Shown here piece after piece: positions 18,158 through 27,269 of a stretch of 64,000 nucleotides of DNA. The stretch covers positions 1,875,001 through 1,939,000 of the forward strand of contig OY288189.1 of assembly GCA_958439205.1 (NCBI GenBank). Reading direction: 5' to 3'. The translations under genes and the position numbers were made by a program. The DNA is from an uncultured Allorhizobium sp. Lineage in GTDB: Bacteria > Pseudomonadota > Alphaproteobacteria > Rhizobiales > Rhizobiaceae. Every line of letters begins with the position of its first letter. Position 1 is the first letter of the stretch. The notes below the pieces were generated by a model. It did no database searches, was not told the DNA's origin, and worked only from the letters and a program-made list of their open reading frames with translations.

Positions 18158-18246
18158 CCTGTTTCGCAGACGGTTGGCGCGATCTTCGCGCCTGCCTGGG
18201 GTGGCGGCCAAAGCCGTCGCACTTCATCTCATGGGAGGAGAATGAC

Positions 18247-18777
18247 GTGGTTACGATACTCGACAAGACCGGGGGCATGTCCCGTCGCCAGCTTCTGAAG
18301 ACTGGTGCGGCGAGTGCCGTGCTGATGGTCACCGGGACAGCGGTGATCTGTCCCGACCAGGCCTGGGGCCTGGAGGCGACCGCCCTGAAGCCGGACACGC
18401 TCGCGACGCTCATCAAGATGGCGCGCGACATCTACCCGCATGACCAGCTCGCCGAGCGCTTCTATGCGGCAGCGGTCAAGGGTCAGGACACGATGGCGGG
18501 CAAGGATGACAAGCACAAGGCGCTGATCGAGGACGGCATCGCCGATCTCGACAGCAGAGCGGGTGCCGGCGGCTATCGCGGCCTCGGCTGGGAGGACGAT
18601 CGCGTGGCGATCCTGCGCGACATCGAGACGACACCCTTCTTCCAGGCGGTGCGCGGCGACCTCGTGGTCAGCCTCTATAACCAGAAGGAGATCTGGCCGA
18701 TCTTCGGCTACGAGGGCGAGTCCTATTCCAAGGGCGGCTATATCGAGCGCGGGTTCGACGACATTACCTGGCTCTGA
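18247..18777 (+). CDS. Tat-exported gluconate 2-dehydrogenase subunit 3-like protein
   Basis: A 176-residue protein with a twin-arginine signal (SRRQLLKTGAASAVLMVTG, residues 12-30) and the small-subunit (Gluconate_2-dh3) fold after it. Its partner, the GMC flavoprotein gene, starts 98 bases downstream and has no signal of its own. The flavoprotein is probably carried to the periplasm with this subunit, as in membrane-bound gluconate and sorbitol dehydrogenases. Translation starts at GTG 18247, six bases after GGAGGAG (18234-18240). No cytochrome c subunit gene is adjacent, so the electron acceptor is unknown. Confidence 0.8.
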   Translation: MVTILDKTGGMSRRQLLKTGAASAVLMVTGTAVICPDQAWGLEATALKPDTLATLIKMARDIYPHDQLAERFYAAAVKGQDTMAGKDDKHKALIEDGIADLDSRAGAGGYRGLGWEDDRVAILRDIETTPFFQAVRGDLVVSLYNQKEIWPIFGYEGESYSKGGYIERGFDDITWL

Positions 18778-18875
18778 GCTACCCCAGACACGCATTCATC
18801 GTCGCCGGAAGGAGGCCCATCGCGGATGGGAACGGCGGCGCTTACCCAAATTGACCGATTTCCCGGGAGGAAAAC

Positions 18876-20447
18876 ATGGCAGCGCCCTATGATCTCAACG
18901 ACGACAGCGTGGTCGTCATCATCGGTTCCGGTGCAGGCGGCGGCACACTCGCCAACGAGCTTGCCCAGAAGGGCATCGACGTGGTCGTGCTCGAAGCCGG
19001 CGCCCGCATCGAATACGAGGACTTCATCAATGACGAATGGGAGAGCTTTTCCCAGCTCGCCTGGCTCGACAACCGCACCACCGGCGGCGGCTGGCGGGTC
19101 TCGAAAGACTTCCCCAACCTGCCGGCCTGGATCGTCAAGGCGGTCGGCGGCACCACCACCCATTGGGCGGGCGCATCGCTGCGCATCCAGGAGCATGAAT
19201 TCAAGACGCTCACGCACTATGGCAAGGTGGAAGGCGCCAATCTTCTCGACTGGCCGATCAGCTATGCCGATCTGGAGCCGTACTATGCCAAGGCCGAGGA
19301 CAAGATGGGTGTCACCCGCACCAACGGGATCGAGGGCCTGCCGGGCAACAACAACTTCAAGATCCTGAAGGCCGGCGCCGACAAGCTCGGCTACAAGGAC
19401 TGTCACACCGGCAACATGGCGATCAACTCGGCCGATCGCGATGATCGGATGAGCTGTCAGCAGACGGGCTTCTGCTTCCAGGGCTGCAAATGGGGCGCGA
19501 AGTGGTCGACGCTCTATACCGAGATCCCCAAAGGCGAGGCGACGGGCAAGCTGGAGGTTCGGCCGAACGCGCATGTCGTCAAGATCGAGCATGATGACAC
19601 GGGCAAGGTGACCGCCGTTGTTTATGCCGACAAGGATGGCAATCTGCAAAGCCAGAAGGCCCGTATCATCTGCGTCGCCGGCAATTCGATCGAAAGCCCG
19701 CGCCTGCTGCTCAACTCCGCCTCGTCCAAGTTCCCGGATGGTCTGGCGAACTCCTCCGGTCAGGTCGGCAAGAACTACATGCGCCACACGACCGGCTCGG
19801 TCTATGCCGTCTTCGAAAAGCCGGTGCATTTCTACCGTGGCACGACCATGGCCGGGATCATCCGCGACGAGGCGCGGCACGATCCGTCGCGCGGCTTCGT
19901 TGGCGGCTATGAGCTCGAGACACTGGCGCTCGGCATCCCCTTCATGGCGGCCTTCCTCGACCCGGGCGGCTGGGGTCGCTCGTTTGCTTCCGCCATGGAC
20001 CAGTATGCCAATATGGCGGGTCTCTGGATCGTCGGTGAAGACATGCCGCAGGAGCAGAATGCGGTGAAGCTGCATGCCGAGCTCAAGGACAAATACGGCA
20101 TGCCGATCCCGGATGTCTGGTTCACCGACCACCCGAACGACGAGGCGATGCGCAACCACGCCTACAAGCAGGGTGTGGCGATCTACGAGGCCGTGGGTGC
20201 TACCCGTGCATTCCCGACGCCGCCTTATCCGTCGACCCACAATCTCGGCACCAACCGCATGAGCGAGAAGGCGCAGGACGGTGTGGTCAACAAGTGGGGC
20301 CAGACACACGACATCAGCAACCTCTTCGTCTCCGATGGCAGCCAGTTCACCACCGGGGCAGCCGAGAATCCGACCCTGACGATCGTTTCTCTTGCGATCC
20401 GCCAGGCGGATTACATCGCCGAACAGATGGGCCAAGGCACGATCTGA
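18876..20447 (+). CDS. GMC-family FAD dehydrogenase (gluconate/polyol dehydrogenase large subunit type)
   Basis: Flavoprotein of 523 residues. The FAD-binding motif VVIIGSGAGGGTLANELAQ lies near the N-terminus, AVGGTTTHWAGASLRI is the second GMC signature, and the C-terminal part has HNLGTNRMSEKAQDGVV and FVSDGSQFTTGAAENPTLTI. A Cys-rich stretch (DRMSCQQTGFCFQGCKWGAK) resembles that of gluconate 2-dehydrogenase large subunits. The likely partner is the Tat-signal protein encoded just upstream. The Shine-Dalgarno is GGGAGGA. The substrate is undetermined. Confidence 0.88.
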   Translation: MAAPYDLNDDSVVVIIGSGAGGGTLANELAQKGIDVVVLEAGARIEYEDFINDEWESFSQLAWLDNRTTGGGWRVSKDFPNLPAWIVKAVGGTTTHWAGASLRIQEHEFKTLTHYGKVEGANLLDWPISYADLEPYYAKAEDKMGVTRTNGIEGLPGNNNFKILKAGADKLGYKDCHTGNMAINSADRDDRMSCQQTGFCFQGCKWGAKWSTLYTEIPKGEATGKLEVRPNAHVVKIEHDDTGKVTAVVYADKDGNLQSQKARIICVAGNSIESPRLLLNSASSKFPDGLANSSGQVGKNYMRHTTGSVYAVFEKPVHFYRGTTMAGIIRDEARHDPSRGFVGGYELETLALGIPFMAAFLDPGGWGRSFASAMDQYANMAGLWIVGEDMPQEQNAVKLHAELKDKYGMPIPDVWFTDHPNDEAMRNHAYKQGVAIYEAVGATRAFPTPPYPSTHNLGTNRMSEKAQDGVVNKWGQTHDISNLFVSDGSQFTTGAAENPTLTIVSLAIRQADYIAEQMGQGTI

Positions 20448-20469
20448 GCGGCAAGACTACCTCCCTCCT

Positions 20470-20508
20470 GCGGGCAGCGATCGCGACGAGCGGTCCTGCC
20501 CGCTTTTT
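20470..20508 (+). terminator. Intrinsic terminator after GMC dehydrogenase gene
   Basis: The stem GCGGGCAG / CTGCCCGC closes an 18-base loop with internal pairing potential (CGATCG) and is followed by five T residues. Confidence 0.8.
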
Positions 20509-20524
20509 CGTGGGACGGCGATGC

Positions 20525-21727
20525 TCAGTGGCTGCGGGCGGCGACCAGCGCACGGGCCTTGTCGCGGGCCTTATCGCGTGTCCGCAAGACGGCCTGGCGA
20601 AGACGGGCGGTGCGGCCATTGTCGTTGTCCGCCACCGTCATCGCATTGCCGCGCCATTCGAAGCCGCTGCCGAACCAGGCGGCGATGAAGAGGACCGGCA
20701 AAAGCAGGTCGCGGGCGATCATGGCCGGCACGATGCGCCAGCCGCTCGGCCAGCCATAGGCGCGGGCGAGCACGAGTTCGCCAGCATACCAGATCGCAAG
20801 ATAGGCAAGCGGAGCGAGAGGCGGCACTGTGCCCGTCGCAGAAAGCGCAATCATCGCCGCTGCGGGCAGGGCAGCGCCGGTGAAGATTTCCGGCAGGAAG
20901 TAAAGCGGGAAGGAGGCACGGCGCAGGCGGGCCCAGCGGAGCTGGCGCTTCCAGACGGCGGTGATCTTGCGGGCACCGAGCGGCTGCGGGAAGGGCTCGT
21001 GGACAAGCCGGACCTTGAGACCCGCACCGCGTATCAGAAGCGTGGCTGCTGCGTCTTCGGCCACTTCGTCGCCGAGGCGCTCAAAGCCTCCGAGCTTGGT
21101 GATCAACTGCCGATTGAAGAGCATCGACTTGCCCTGGGCAAAGCCGAAGCCGACGGCATCGGCGAAGAGCTGCCAGCGAGCCTGGAAACTGTCGAGCCAG
21201 GCGCTTTCGAGGCAGGCGCCGAAATTCTCCGGCTCGGTGCCGGCCGGTGGCGAGCAGACGAGGCCGGTCTGGCCGTCCCAGCGCGCCATCATCTTTTCGA
21301 AAATGTCTGGTGGCATCAGCACGTTGCTGTCGGTCATGACGATCCAGTCGTGGCGGGCGGAGCGCCAGCCCTTGACCACATTATTCAGCTTCGGATTGGC
21401 ACTGAACAGGTCTTCGCCAACCAGAAGGCGCGCCTGGATCTGCGGCTGTTCGGCCATCAGGCGACGCACGAGCGACGCTGCGGGATCATCTGCCTTGGCG
21501 ACGCAGAAGAGGATTTCGTATGCCGGCCAGTCGAGCCTGAAGGATGAGGCGAGGCAGCGCTCGAGATTGTTTTCCAGGCCACAGACCGGGCGGATCAGCG
21601 TGACCGGCGGACGGGGTGCCGGCCCGTTCTCGCGCTTGCGGTGGCGCTGCTTGACGGAGATGACGAAGGCGATGCTTGCAAGTTGAACCAGAAGCGCGAT
21701 CGCTGAGAACCAGATCAGAAAAGTCAT
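20525..21727 (-). CDS. Ceramide glucosyltransferase-like glycosyltransferase (GT21 type)
   Basis: Membrane glycosyltransferase of 400 residues. It has an N-terminal membrane helix (MTFLIWFSAIALLVQLA), a GT-A catalytic domain and about three C-terminal helices. The family pattern is visible: MTDSNVLMPP (D2), LGDEVAEDAAATLLI (D3) and KRQLRWARLRR, which is the (Q/R)xxRW motif of GT21. In agrobacteria and mesorhizobia, GT21 enzymes make glycosyl-diacylglycerols that replace phospholipids under phosphate limitation, so a lipid glycosyltransferase role is likely. The start follows an in-frame junk extension that reaches 22009 and is rejected. Confidence 0.8.
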   Translation of the reverse strand: MTFLIWFSAIALLVQLASIAFVISVKQRHRKRENGPAPRPPVTLIRPVCGLENNLERCLASSFRLDWPAYEILFCVAKADDPAASLVRRLMAEQPQIQARLLVGEDLFSANPKLNNVVKGWRSARHDWIVMTDSNVLMPPDIFEKMMARWDGQTGLVCSPPAGTEPENFGACLESAWLDSFQARWQLFADAVGFGFAQGKSMLFNRQLITKLGGFERLGDEVAEDAAATLLIRGAGLKVRLVHEPFPQPLGARKITAVWKRQLRWARLRRASFPLYFLPEIFTGAALPAAAMIALSATGTVPPLAPLAYLAIWYAGELVLARAYGWPSGWRIVPAMIARDLLLPVLFIAAWFGSGFEWRGNAMTVADNDNGRTARLRQAVLRTRDKARDKARALVAARSH

Positions 21728-21810
21728 GGCGAGTCTCCGGATTTTCCGTTCCGGATAGCACCGCTGTGTGACAGTTCGGCGAAGCCCAGAATTCGGACGG
21801 CGCGGGGTGG

Positions 21811-22410
21811 TCAGTCCTTGGCTCTCACGGCCTGCAGCAGCTTGTAGCCGAGGATCGCGGCGACCGCGCCGGCCGCCAGGAAACCGCTGATGCTGCCGCT
21901 GATCTCGGCGATCTGCGTGACGCTGTCGCTGAAGGTGGCGCCGAGGCCAGTATAGAGGCCGACCCAGACGGCTTCTCCCAGGATGCTGGCCAGCGTAAAA
22001 CGCGCCCACGAAAAACCGGAGGCGCCCGCCATCAGGTTGAGATAGGGGCCAAGCGGCGACAGAAGCCAGCGCGTGAGAAAGACGGCGACATTGCCGCGCT
22101 CGTCCATCTCCCGTTCCGCCCGCTCGATCGCCTTTCGGCGCGCCGGATTGCGGGCGACGATGGGCACGAGCCGCCGCCCGGCAGTGCGCCCGAGGATATA
22201 GCCGAGCTGGTCACCGCCGACGGCGGAGGCCAGTGCCACGGCGATGACGATCCAGAGGGTGAAGTCGCCGGCGGCTGCAAGCGCGCCCATCAGCATCATG
22301 ACGATCGAGGCGGGTAGCGGCGCGCCGAGGCAGCTGACACAGACGACAATGCCGAGCAGCGAGAGCCCATAGGATGGAAGCGACGCGAGCAGCGTCTCCG
22401 TCAGCGTCAT
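21811..22410 (-). CDS. DedA-family membrane protein
   Basis: Integral membrane protein of 199 residues in the DedA/SNARE-associated (VTT) family, whose members act as lipid flippases for undecaprenyl phosphate or phospholipids. The typical motif is LTRWLLSPLGPYLNLMAGASGFSWARF, with the re-entrant helix sequence CLGAPLPASIVMMLMGALA. Its start overlaps the end of the upstream small membrane-protein gene by four bases (ATGA). It is co-directional with the GT21-like gene, so a shared lipid-related role is possible. Confidence 0.85.
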   Translation of the reverse strand: MTLTETLLASLPSYGLSLLGIVVCVSCLGAPLPASIVMMLMGALAAAGDFTLWIVIAVALASAVGGDQLGYILGRTAGRRLVPIVARNPARRKAIERAEREMDERGNVAVFLTRWLLSPLGPYLNLMAGASGFSWARFTLASILGEAVWVGLYTGLGATFSDSVTQIAEISGSISGFLAAGAVAAILGYKLLQAVRAKD

Positions 22411-22766
22411 TTCGGCGGACCCAGACGGCGGAGTTCCGCAAGGGAGGCCTCGATCTCTGCCTTGAATTCTTCGAAGTCCTGGCCACGGTCTTCGGCCAGT
22501 CGATCCAGCGAGGGGCGCGGGCCATCCTTCGGCGGCGGTGGCAGGTTGAGGTCGCGGGCGAGCTTCTCGACGGGCACATGCCAGGAATGGGCGACGTAGC
22601 CGATCGTCATCCAGGGTTCGGGCGGCAGGTCCTGGCGGGCGGGATCGCTCCAGTAGGCGACGAAGAAGATCGTCCGCCCGGCGAAGAAGAGCGCAAGTGC
22701 CATGGCCAGCACGAAGGCGGAGGTGAGGATGCGGTGACGGCGCCACAGTCTGAGGAAGGGCTTCAC
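22407..22766 (-). CDS. Small conserved membrane-anchored protein paired with DedA
   Basis: About 119 residues. A membrane helix (ILTSAFVLAMALALFFAGRTIFF) is followed by a soluble part with WMTIGYVAHSWHVPVEKLARDLNL. I recognise this WMT-YVAHSWHVP pattern from small proteins encoded beside DedA genes in Rhizobiales, without a known function. A GTG at 22766 is the preferred start because it sits just before the conserved part (KPFLRLWRRHR). An ATG at 22838 and a TTG at 22865 are in frame but add unconvincing sequence. It overlaps the DedA gene by four bases. Confidence 0.7.
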   Translation of the reverse strand: MKPFLRLWRRHRILTSAFVLAMALALFFAGRTIFFVAYWSDPARQDLPPEPWMTIGYVAHSWHVPVEKLARDLNLPPPPKDGPRPSLDRLAEDRGQDFEEFKAEIEASLAELRRLGPPK

Positions 22767-22864
22767 GGTTCTCTTGTGTGCTCCGTTTGTCTGAAGGTTG
22801 ACAGATCCCGGCCTGCAGCTTCTATCGTCCGCATCCATGTAAGCGAGAACGCGGAGCAGCGGCA

Positions 22865-23557
22865 ATGGCGGATGCGGAAGTCAGGCTCGAAGACAGCTGG
22901 AAGGCGGTGCTGGGAGCGGAGTTCAGCCGTCCCTATATGGGCGAGCTGAAGGCCTTCCTGCAGCGGGAGAAGGCCGACGGCAAGCACATCTTTCCGAAGG
23001 GGTCTGAGTATTTTCGCGCGCTCGATCTGACGCCGCTCGATGAGGTGAAGGTCGTCATCCTCGGTCAGGATCCCTATCACGGGGCAGGGCAGGCGCATGG
23101 TCTGTGCTTCAGCGTGCAGCCCGGCGTGCGCATTCCGCCCTCGCTGGTGAACATCTACAAGGAGATGCAGAGCGATCTGGGCATTCCGCCGGCGCGGCAT
23201 GGCTTTCTCGAGCATTGGGCAAGGCAGGGTGTGCTGCTGCTCAACAGCGTGCTGACGGTGGAAGAAGCGAGGGCCGCCTCGCATCAGGGGCAGGGCTGGG
23301 AGCAGTTCACCGATGCGGTCATCCGCGCGGTCAACGAGGAGTGCGAGCACGTCGTCTTCATGCTCTGGGGTTCCTATGCGCAGAAGAAGGCGGCCTTTGT
23401 CGACCGGTCGCGGCATCTGGTCCTCAAGGCGCCGCATCCTTCGCCTCTGTCAGCGCATAACGGCTTCTTCGGCTCCCGGCATTTCTCCCAGGCGAATGAT
23501 TATCTCACTGCGCAGGGCAGAAACTCCATTGAATGGCAATTGCCCGAAACACCTTAA
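22865..23557 (+). CDS. ung: Uracil-DNA glycosylase, family 1
   Basis: Removes uracil from DNA to start base-excision repair. It has 230 residues, the usual length. The catalytic water-activating motif is [14 protein letters not shown] (about residues 66-79) and the DNA-intercalation loop is [17 protein letters not shown]. It is divergent from the DedA pair, with about 100 bases between this start and the GTG at 22766. Confidence 0.97.
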   Translation: MADAEVRLEDSWKAVLGAEFSRPYMGELKAFLQREKADGKHIFPKGSEYFRALDLTPLDEVKVVILGQDPYHGAGQAHGLCFSVQPGVRIPPSLVNIYKEMQSDLGIPPARHGFLEHWARQGVLLLNSVLTVEEARAASHQGQGWEQFTDAVIRAVNEECEHVVFMLWGSYAQKKAAFVDRSRHLVLKAPHPSPLSAHNGFFGSRHFSQANDYLTAQGRNSIEWQLPETP

Positions 23558-23712
23558 TCTCTATCCGTGATGTTTCTTTCGTGTTCTTCTTAAGTAAGAA
23601 GATTGTCACTCTACCGTCTCGGCAAAATACAGCCTGACGTTTATTGTCTCTTTTGTTCACGCCATGCAGATTGCGCGCCGATCTTTCCAATCGCGACGCA
23701 GGTCTAAGCTTC

Positions 23713-24987
23713 ATGCAGCCCCCAATAGCGGTTTCGCCTGTTTGGCGACGGCCCGTTTCACCGATCCTCTGTCGGTTTGCCGATGACACCGTCGATCTGG
23801 TGGTCATCGGCGCGGGTTATCAGGGGCTTTCGACCGCACTTCATGCTGCACGGGCGGGCTTGTCGGTTCAGGTGATTGAGGCCGGAGACATCGGCGCAGG
23901 CGCATCGGGCGTCAATGGCGGTCAGGTGATCCCGGGGCTGAAGCAGGATCCCGACACGCTCATCTCCCTGTTCGGTGAGGAGGCGGGACAGAAGCTGACG
24001 CGCTTTGCGGCAAAGACCGCCGATAACGTCTTCGACCTGATTGCGCGGGAAGGGCTCGACGTCGAGCACATGCGCTGCGGCTGGATCCAGGCAGCGCATA
24101 CCGAGACCGCCATGCAGGCGGCCATGCAACGCAATCGCCAATGGCGCGCTCAAGGGGCCGATGTCGCGCTGCTGAACCCTGCGGAGATCGCGCTGCTGAC
24201 CGGTGCCGAAGGCTATCGTGGTGGCTTCCTCGATCGACGGGCAGGCGTCGTCAACCCGCTTGCGCTGGTGCATGAACTGGCGAGGGTCGCGACGGAGGCC
24301 GGCGCGCGGCTCGTCACCCACGATCCGGTGACAGAGCTCGTCCGTGACGGGACAAACTGGCGCGTTGGGACCGAGAGCGGACGTATTCTTCGGGCGACGA
24401 AGGTGCTCGTTGCGACGAATGCCTATTCCGGTCGGCTCGTTCCGAAGCTTGCCCAAAGTCTCGTCTGGCTTCACTCCTTCCAGATCGCCACCGAGCCGCT
24501 GCCGACGGACTTCGACCTCGTTCTGCCGAGTGGCCAGGCGGTTTCGGATAGCCGCCGGATACTCGTCTATTATCGCCGCAGTCCGGATGGGCGTCTGGTT
24601 CTGGGCGGTCGCGGGCCGATGCGTCCGCCCCGCTCCGAGGAAGACTGGGCGCATCTGGAGCGGGCGCTGCACCGGCTCTATCCGATGCTTTCAGGCGTCC
24701 GGATTTCGCATCGCTGGTTCGGTCGGGTCGCCATGACGCCGGATCATCTGCCGCATCTGCACGAGCCCGAGCCGGGCCTCGTGATTGCCGCCGGCTGCCA
24801 GGGGCGGGGCATCGGGCTGATGGTGTCGCTCGGTGAGCCGCTTGCGCGATACCTTGCGGGTGGCGATCCCGCCGCGCTTCCGCTGCCGATCACACCCATC
24901 CATGCCATACCGTTGCATCAATTCAAGCGATTGGGCGTGGCGGCCCATGTTGCCTGGTACCGGTTGCTCGATGGCCTGGAGCGCTGA
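23713..24987 (+). CDS. FAD-dependent amine oxidoreductase (PuuB/OrdL-like)
   Basis: DAO-family flavoprotein of 424 residues. The Rossmann motif VDLVVIGAGYQGLSTALHAA begins near residue 26, followed by GASGVNGGQVIPG and the C-terminal HWF-type segment SHRWFGRVAMTPDHLPHL with GCQGRGIGLM. This pattern is that of gamma-glutamylputrescine oxidase and related enzymes. An aldehyde dehydrogenase follows after 111 bases, which fits an amine-to-aldehyde-to-acid route such as putrescine breakdown, but no gamma-glutamylputrescine synthetase is nearby. Start 23713 is the first ATG. The frame is open from a TTG at 23644, so the start is not certain. Confidence 0.8.
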   Translation: MQPPIAVSPVWRRPVSPILCRFADDTVDLVVIGAGYQGLSTALHAARAGLSVQVIEAGDIGAGASGVNGGQVIPGLKQDPDTLISLFGEEAGQKLTRFAAKTADNVFDLIAREGLDVEHMRCGWIQAAHTETAMQAAMQRNRQWRAQGADVALLNPAEIALLTGAEGYRGGFLDRRAGVVNPLALVHELARVATEAGARLVTHDPVTELVRDGTNWRVGTESGRILRATKVLVATNAYSGRLVPKLAQSLVWLHSFQIATEPLPTDFDLVLPSGQAVSDSRRILVYYRRSPDGRLVLGGRGPMRPPRSEEDWAHLERALHRLYPMLSGVRISHRWFGRVAMTPDHLPHLHEPEPGLVIAAGCQGRGIGLMVSLGEPLARYLAGGDPAALPLPITPIHAIPLHQFKRLGVAAHVAWYRLLDGLER

Positions 24988-25098
24988 TCTCCCCATTCTG
25001 GTTGGGGAAAGGCGGTCCGCATACCCTTGCGTGCTTGCCGAGTTCCTGCATGTGGCGAATAGTGCCGAAACATCACCTCTTTCTCCGTCGGAGCCCGC

Positions 25099-26523
25099 AT
25101 GTCCAAGTATCTGAAGTTCTTCATCGGCGGTGCGTGGGTCGACCCGGTGGAACCGGCGCTTCTCGATGTGATCGATCCCTCCACCGAAGAAGCCTTCACG
25201 ACGATCTCGATCGGCAGCCGGGGCGATGTCGATCGGGCCGTCGCTGCCGCCAAGCGTGCGTTTGCGACTTTCTCCGTCACCGACCAGGCCGAGCGGCTGG
25301 CTCTGCTCGAGCGTATCCTTGCCGCCTATAACGAGCGTTTTGAGGATATCGCCCAGGCGGTGAGCCGGGAAATGGGTGCGCCGCTTTCCTTCGCCCGGGA
25401 ATCGCAGGCCTGGGCCGGGCGGGCACATCTCGAAGCCACCATCGCTGCGTTCAAATCCTTCGAATTCTCCGAACAGCGCGGTACGACCCACATTGTCCGG
25501 GAGCCTATCGGGGTCTGTGCCCTGATCACGCCGTGGAACTGGCCGCTCAACCAGATCGTCTGCAAGGTTGCGCCGGCAATTGCCGCGGGCTGCACCGTGG
25601 TTCTGAAACCCTCCGAGATCGCACCGATTTCCGGCCTGATCTTCGCGGAGGTCATGGAAGCTGCGGGCACACCTGAGGGCGTCTTCAACCTCGTCAATGG
25701 CCGGGGTCCGGAGGTGGGCCAGGTGATGGCGGGGCATGCCGATGTCGACATGGTGTCTTTCACCGGTTCGACGCGCGCCGGCATCGTGGTCGCCAAGACG
25801 GCGGCGGATACGGTCAAGCGCGTGGCGCAGGAACTCGGCGGCAAGTCGGCCAATATCATCTTGCCGGATGCGGATCTGGTCACGGCTGTCAGCAAAGGTG
25901 TCGAGGGCTGTTTCGGCAATTCCGGTCAGTCCTGCGATGCGCCGACGCGCATGCTGGTGCCAGCCGATCGCCATGACGAGGCCTTGCAGATCGCAAGGCA
26001 GGCGGCAGAGACCCACAAGGTCGGCGACCCGCAGGCCGAGGACACCGTGCTCGGGCCTGTGGTCAGCGAGGTCCAGTACAACAAGATCCAGCGGCTCATC
26101 GAAATGGGCATCGAGGAAGGCGCGCTGCTCGTCACCGGCGGGCCGGGCAGACCTGAGGGTCTCAACCGTGGCTACTATGTTCGCCCGACCGTGTTCGGCC
26201 ATGTGACGCCCGACATGACGATTGCGCGGGAAGAGATCTTCGGACCTGTCCTGTCCATCATGCCTTATGAGACGGAAGAGCAGGCGATCGAGATCGCCAA
26301 CGACACCGTCTATGGTCTGGCGGCATACGTGCAGTCCGAGGATATCGAACATGCGCGGCGCGTGGCCGCGCGGATGCGGGCGGGGTCCGTCTATCTTAAT
26401 TACCCGGACTGGGATACTGCGGCACCCTTCGGTGGCTACAAGCAGTCGGGCAATGGTCGGGAATATGCCGATTGGGCCATTCACGATTTCCTCGAAATCA
26501 AGGGCATTGTCGGCTGGGGTTGA
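25099..26523 (+). CDS. Aldehyde dehydrogenase family protein
   Basis: NAD(P)-dependent enzyme of 474 residues oxidising an aldehyde to the acid. ITPWNWPLNQIVCKVAPAIAAGC is the cofactor-binding region. QELGGKSANIIL carries the general-base Glu and FGNSGQSCDAPTRM the nucleophilic Cys (about residue 279). EEIFGPVLSIM is a further family mark. It probably accepts the product of the upstream amine oxidoreductase, but the substrate is not readable. The distance of 111 bases leaves room for its own promoter. Confidence 0.9.
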   Translation: MSKYLKFFIGGAWVDPVEPALLDVIDPSTEEAFTTISIGSRGDVDRAVAAAKRAFATFSVTDQAERLALLERILAAYNERFEDIAQAVSREMGAPLSFARESQAWAGRAHLEATIAAFKSFEFSEQRGTTHIVREPIGVCALITPWNWPLNQIVCKVAPAIAAGCTVVLKPSEIAPISGLIFAEVMEAAGTPEGVFNLVNGRGPEVGQVMAGHADVDMVSFTGSTRAGIVVAKTAADTVKRVAQELGGKSANIILPDADLVTAVSKGVEGCFGNSGQSCDAPTRMLVPADRHDEALQIARQAAETHKVGDPQAEDTVLGPVVSEVQYNKIQRLIEMGIEEGALLVTGGPGRPEGLNRGYYVRPTVFGHVTPDMTIAREEIFGPVLSIMPYETEEQAIEIANDTVYGLAAYVQSEDIEHARRVAARMRAGSVYLNYPDWDTAAPFGGYKQSGNGREYADWAIHDFLEIKGIVGWG

Positions 26524-26777
26524 TAGCCACCAGCCGGCCCCTCGGCTCCTCGCCCGCAGGAGCAAGACTAGCGCTGACGCTGAGCCGCGAATTAACCGCC
26601 GCTCTGCAAGTCTTCGTCTGCAGCTTGAAGTAAAGCGTAGGCCATAAACTGCATGCCTGCCTCAATTTTGTCTATTTTTCCAGTCGCTTGCAGCACAGGC
26701 CCTATAGGCGCTCGTGGAACAATTTCCTGTGATGCCCGTTCTTTCCGTCACTGGCAGACAACGGAAAGGATCCAGCC
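26524..26777. other. Intergenic region before DUF1236 gene
   Basis: This stretch has no supported gene. It is A/T-richer near 26640-26700 (a probable promoter) and ends in the Shine-Dalgarno AACGGAAAGGA before the next gene. Confidence 0.4.
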
Positions 26778-27176
26778 ATGAAGACGAAGATCATTGCTCT
26801 TGGAGCCATTATCATTGGTGCCGTGGCCTCGCCTGTTGTGGCGCAGGAAGGCACTGTCACGGGCGCTGCAGGTGGTGCCGTTACGGGTGCCATTGTCGGT
26901 GGTCCTGTTGGCGCTGCCGTGGGCGGCGTTGTCGGCGCGATTGCCGGCACCGCGATTGATCCGCCGCCGCAGAAAGTCGTCACCTATGTTCAGCAGCAGC
27001 CGGTCCCGGCGCAGACTGTCGTGATCGAACGCCAGGTGGTTGTCGGTGAACCAATCCCGCAGGAAGTCGTTCTGACGACCATCCCTGAAGATCCGACCTA
27101 TGCCTATGCGGTGGTCAACAACCAGCGCGTGATCGTCGATCCGCAGACCTATGTGGTTGTCGGCATCGTCCAGTAA
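26778..27176 (+). CDS. DUF1236 exported protein
   Basis: Small envelope protein of 132 residues with a cleavable signal peptide (MKTKIIALGAIIIGAVASPVVAQ). A Gly/Ala-rich glycine-zipper stretch (GAAGGAVTGAIVGGPVGAAVGGVVGAI) follows, and then a DUF1236 C-terminal domain (TYAYAVVNNQRVIVDPQTYVVV). The family is common in Rhizobiales and has no known function. The glycine zipper suggests membrane association or oligomerisation. It is followed at 93 bases by another small membrane protein gene on the same strand. Confidence 0.85.
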   Translation: MKTKIIALGAIIIGAVASPVVAQEGTVTGAAGGAVTGAIVGGPVGAAVGGVVGAIAGTAIDPPPQKVVTYVQQQPVPAQTVVIERQVVVGEPIPQEVVLTTIPEDPTYAYAVVNNQRVIVDPQTYVVVGIVQ

Positions 27177-27269
27177 TCGATCCGAAAACGGATTGTCCAA
27201 GACTTGCATGAAAACATGAACTCGCGGCCAGCCGCATAGCGGTTGGCGGCCCATCCAGGAGGAAATATC

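Noticed and set aside
24691..26565. 624-codon open frame antisense to the aldehyde dehydrogenase
   Set aside because: It is long but has no recognisable motif and an Arg/His/Asp-rich translation. The sense strand is a clear aldehyde dehydrogenase with catalytic residues.
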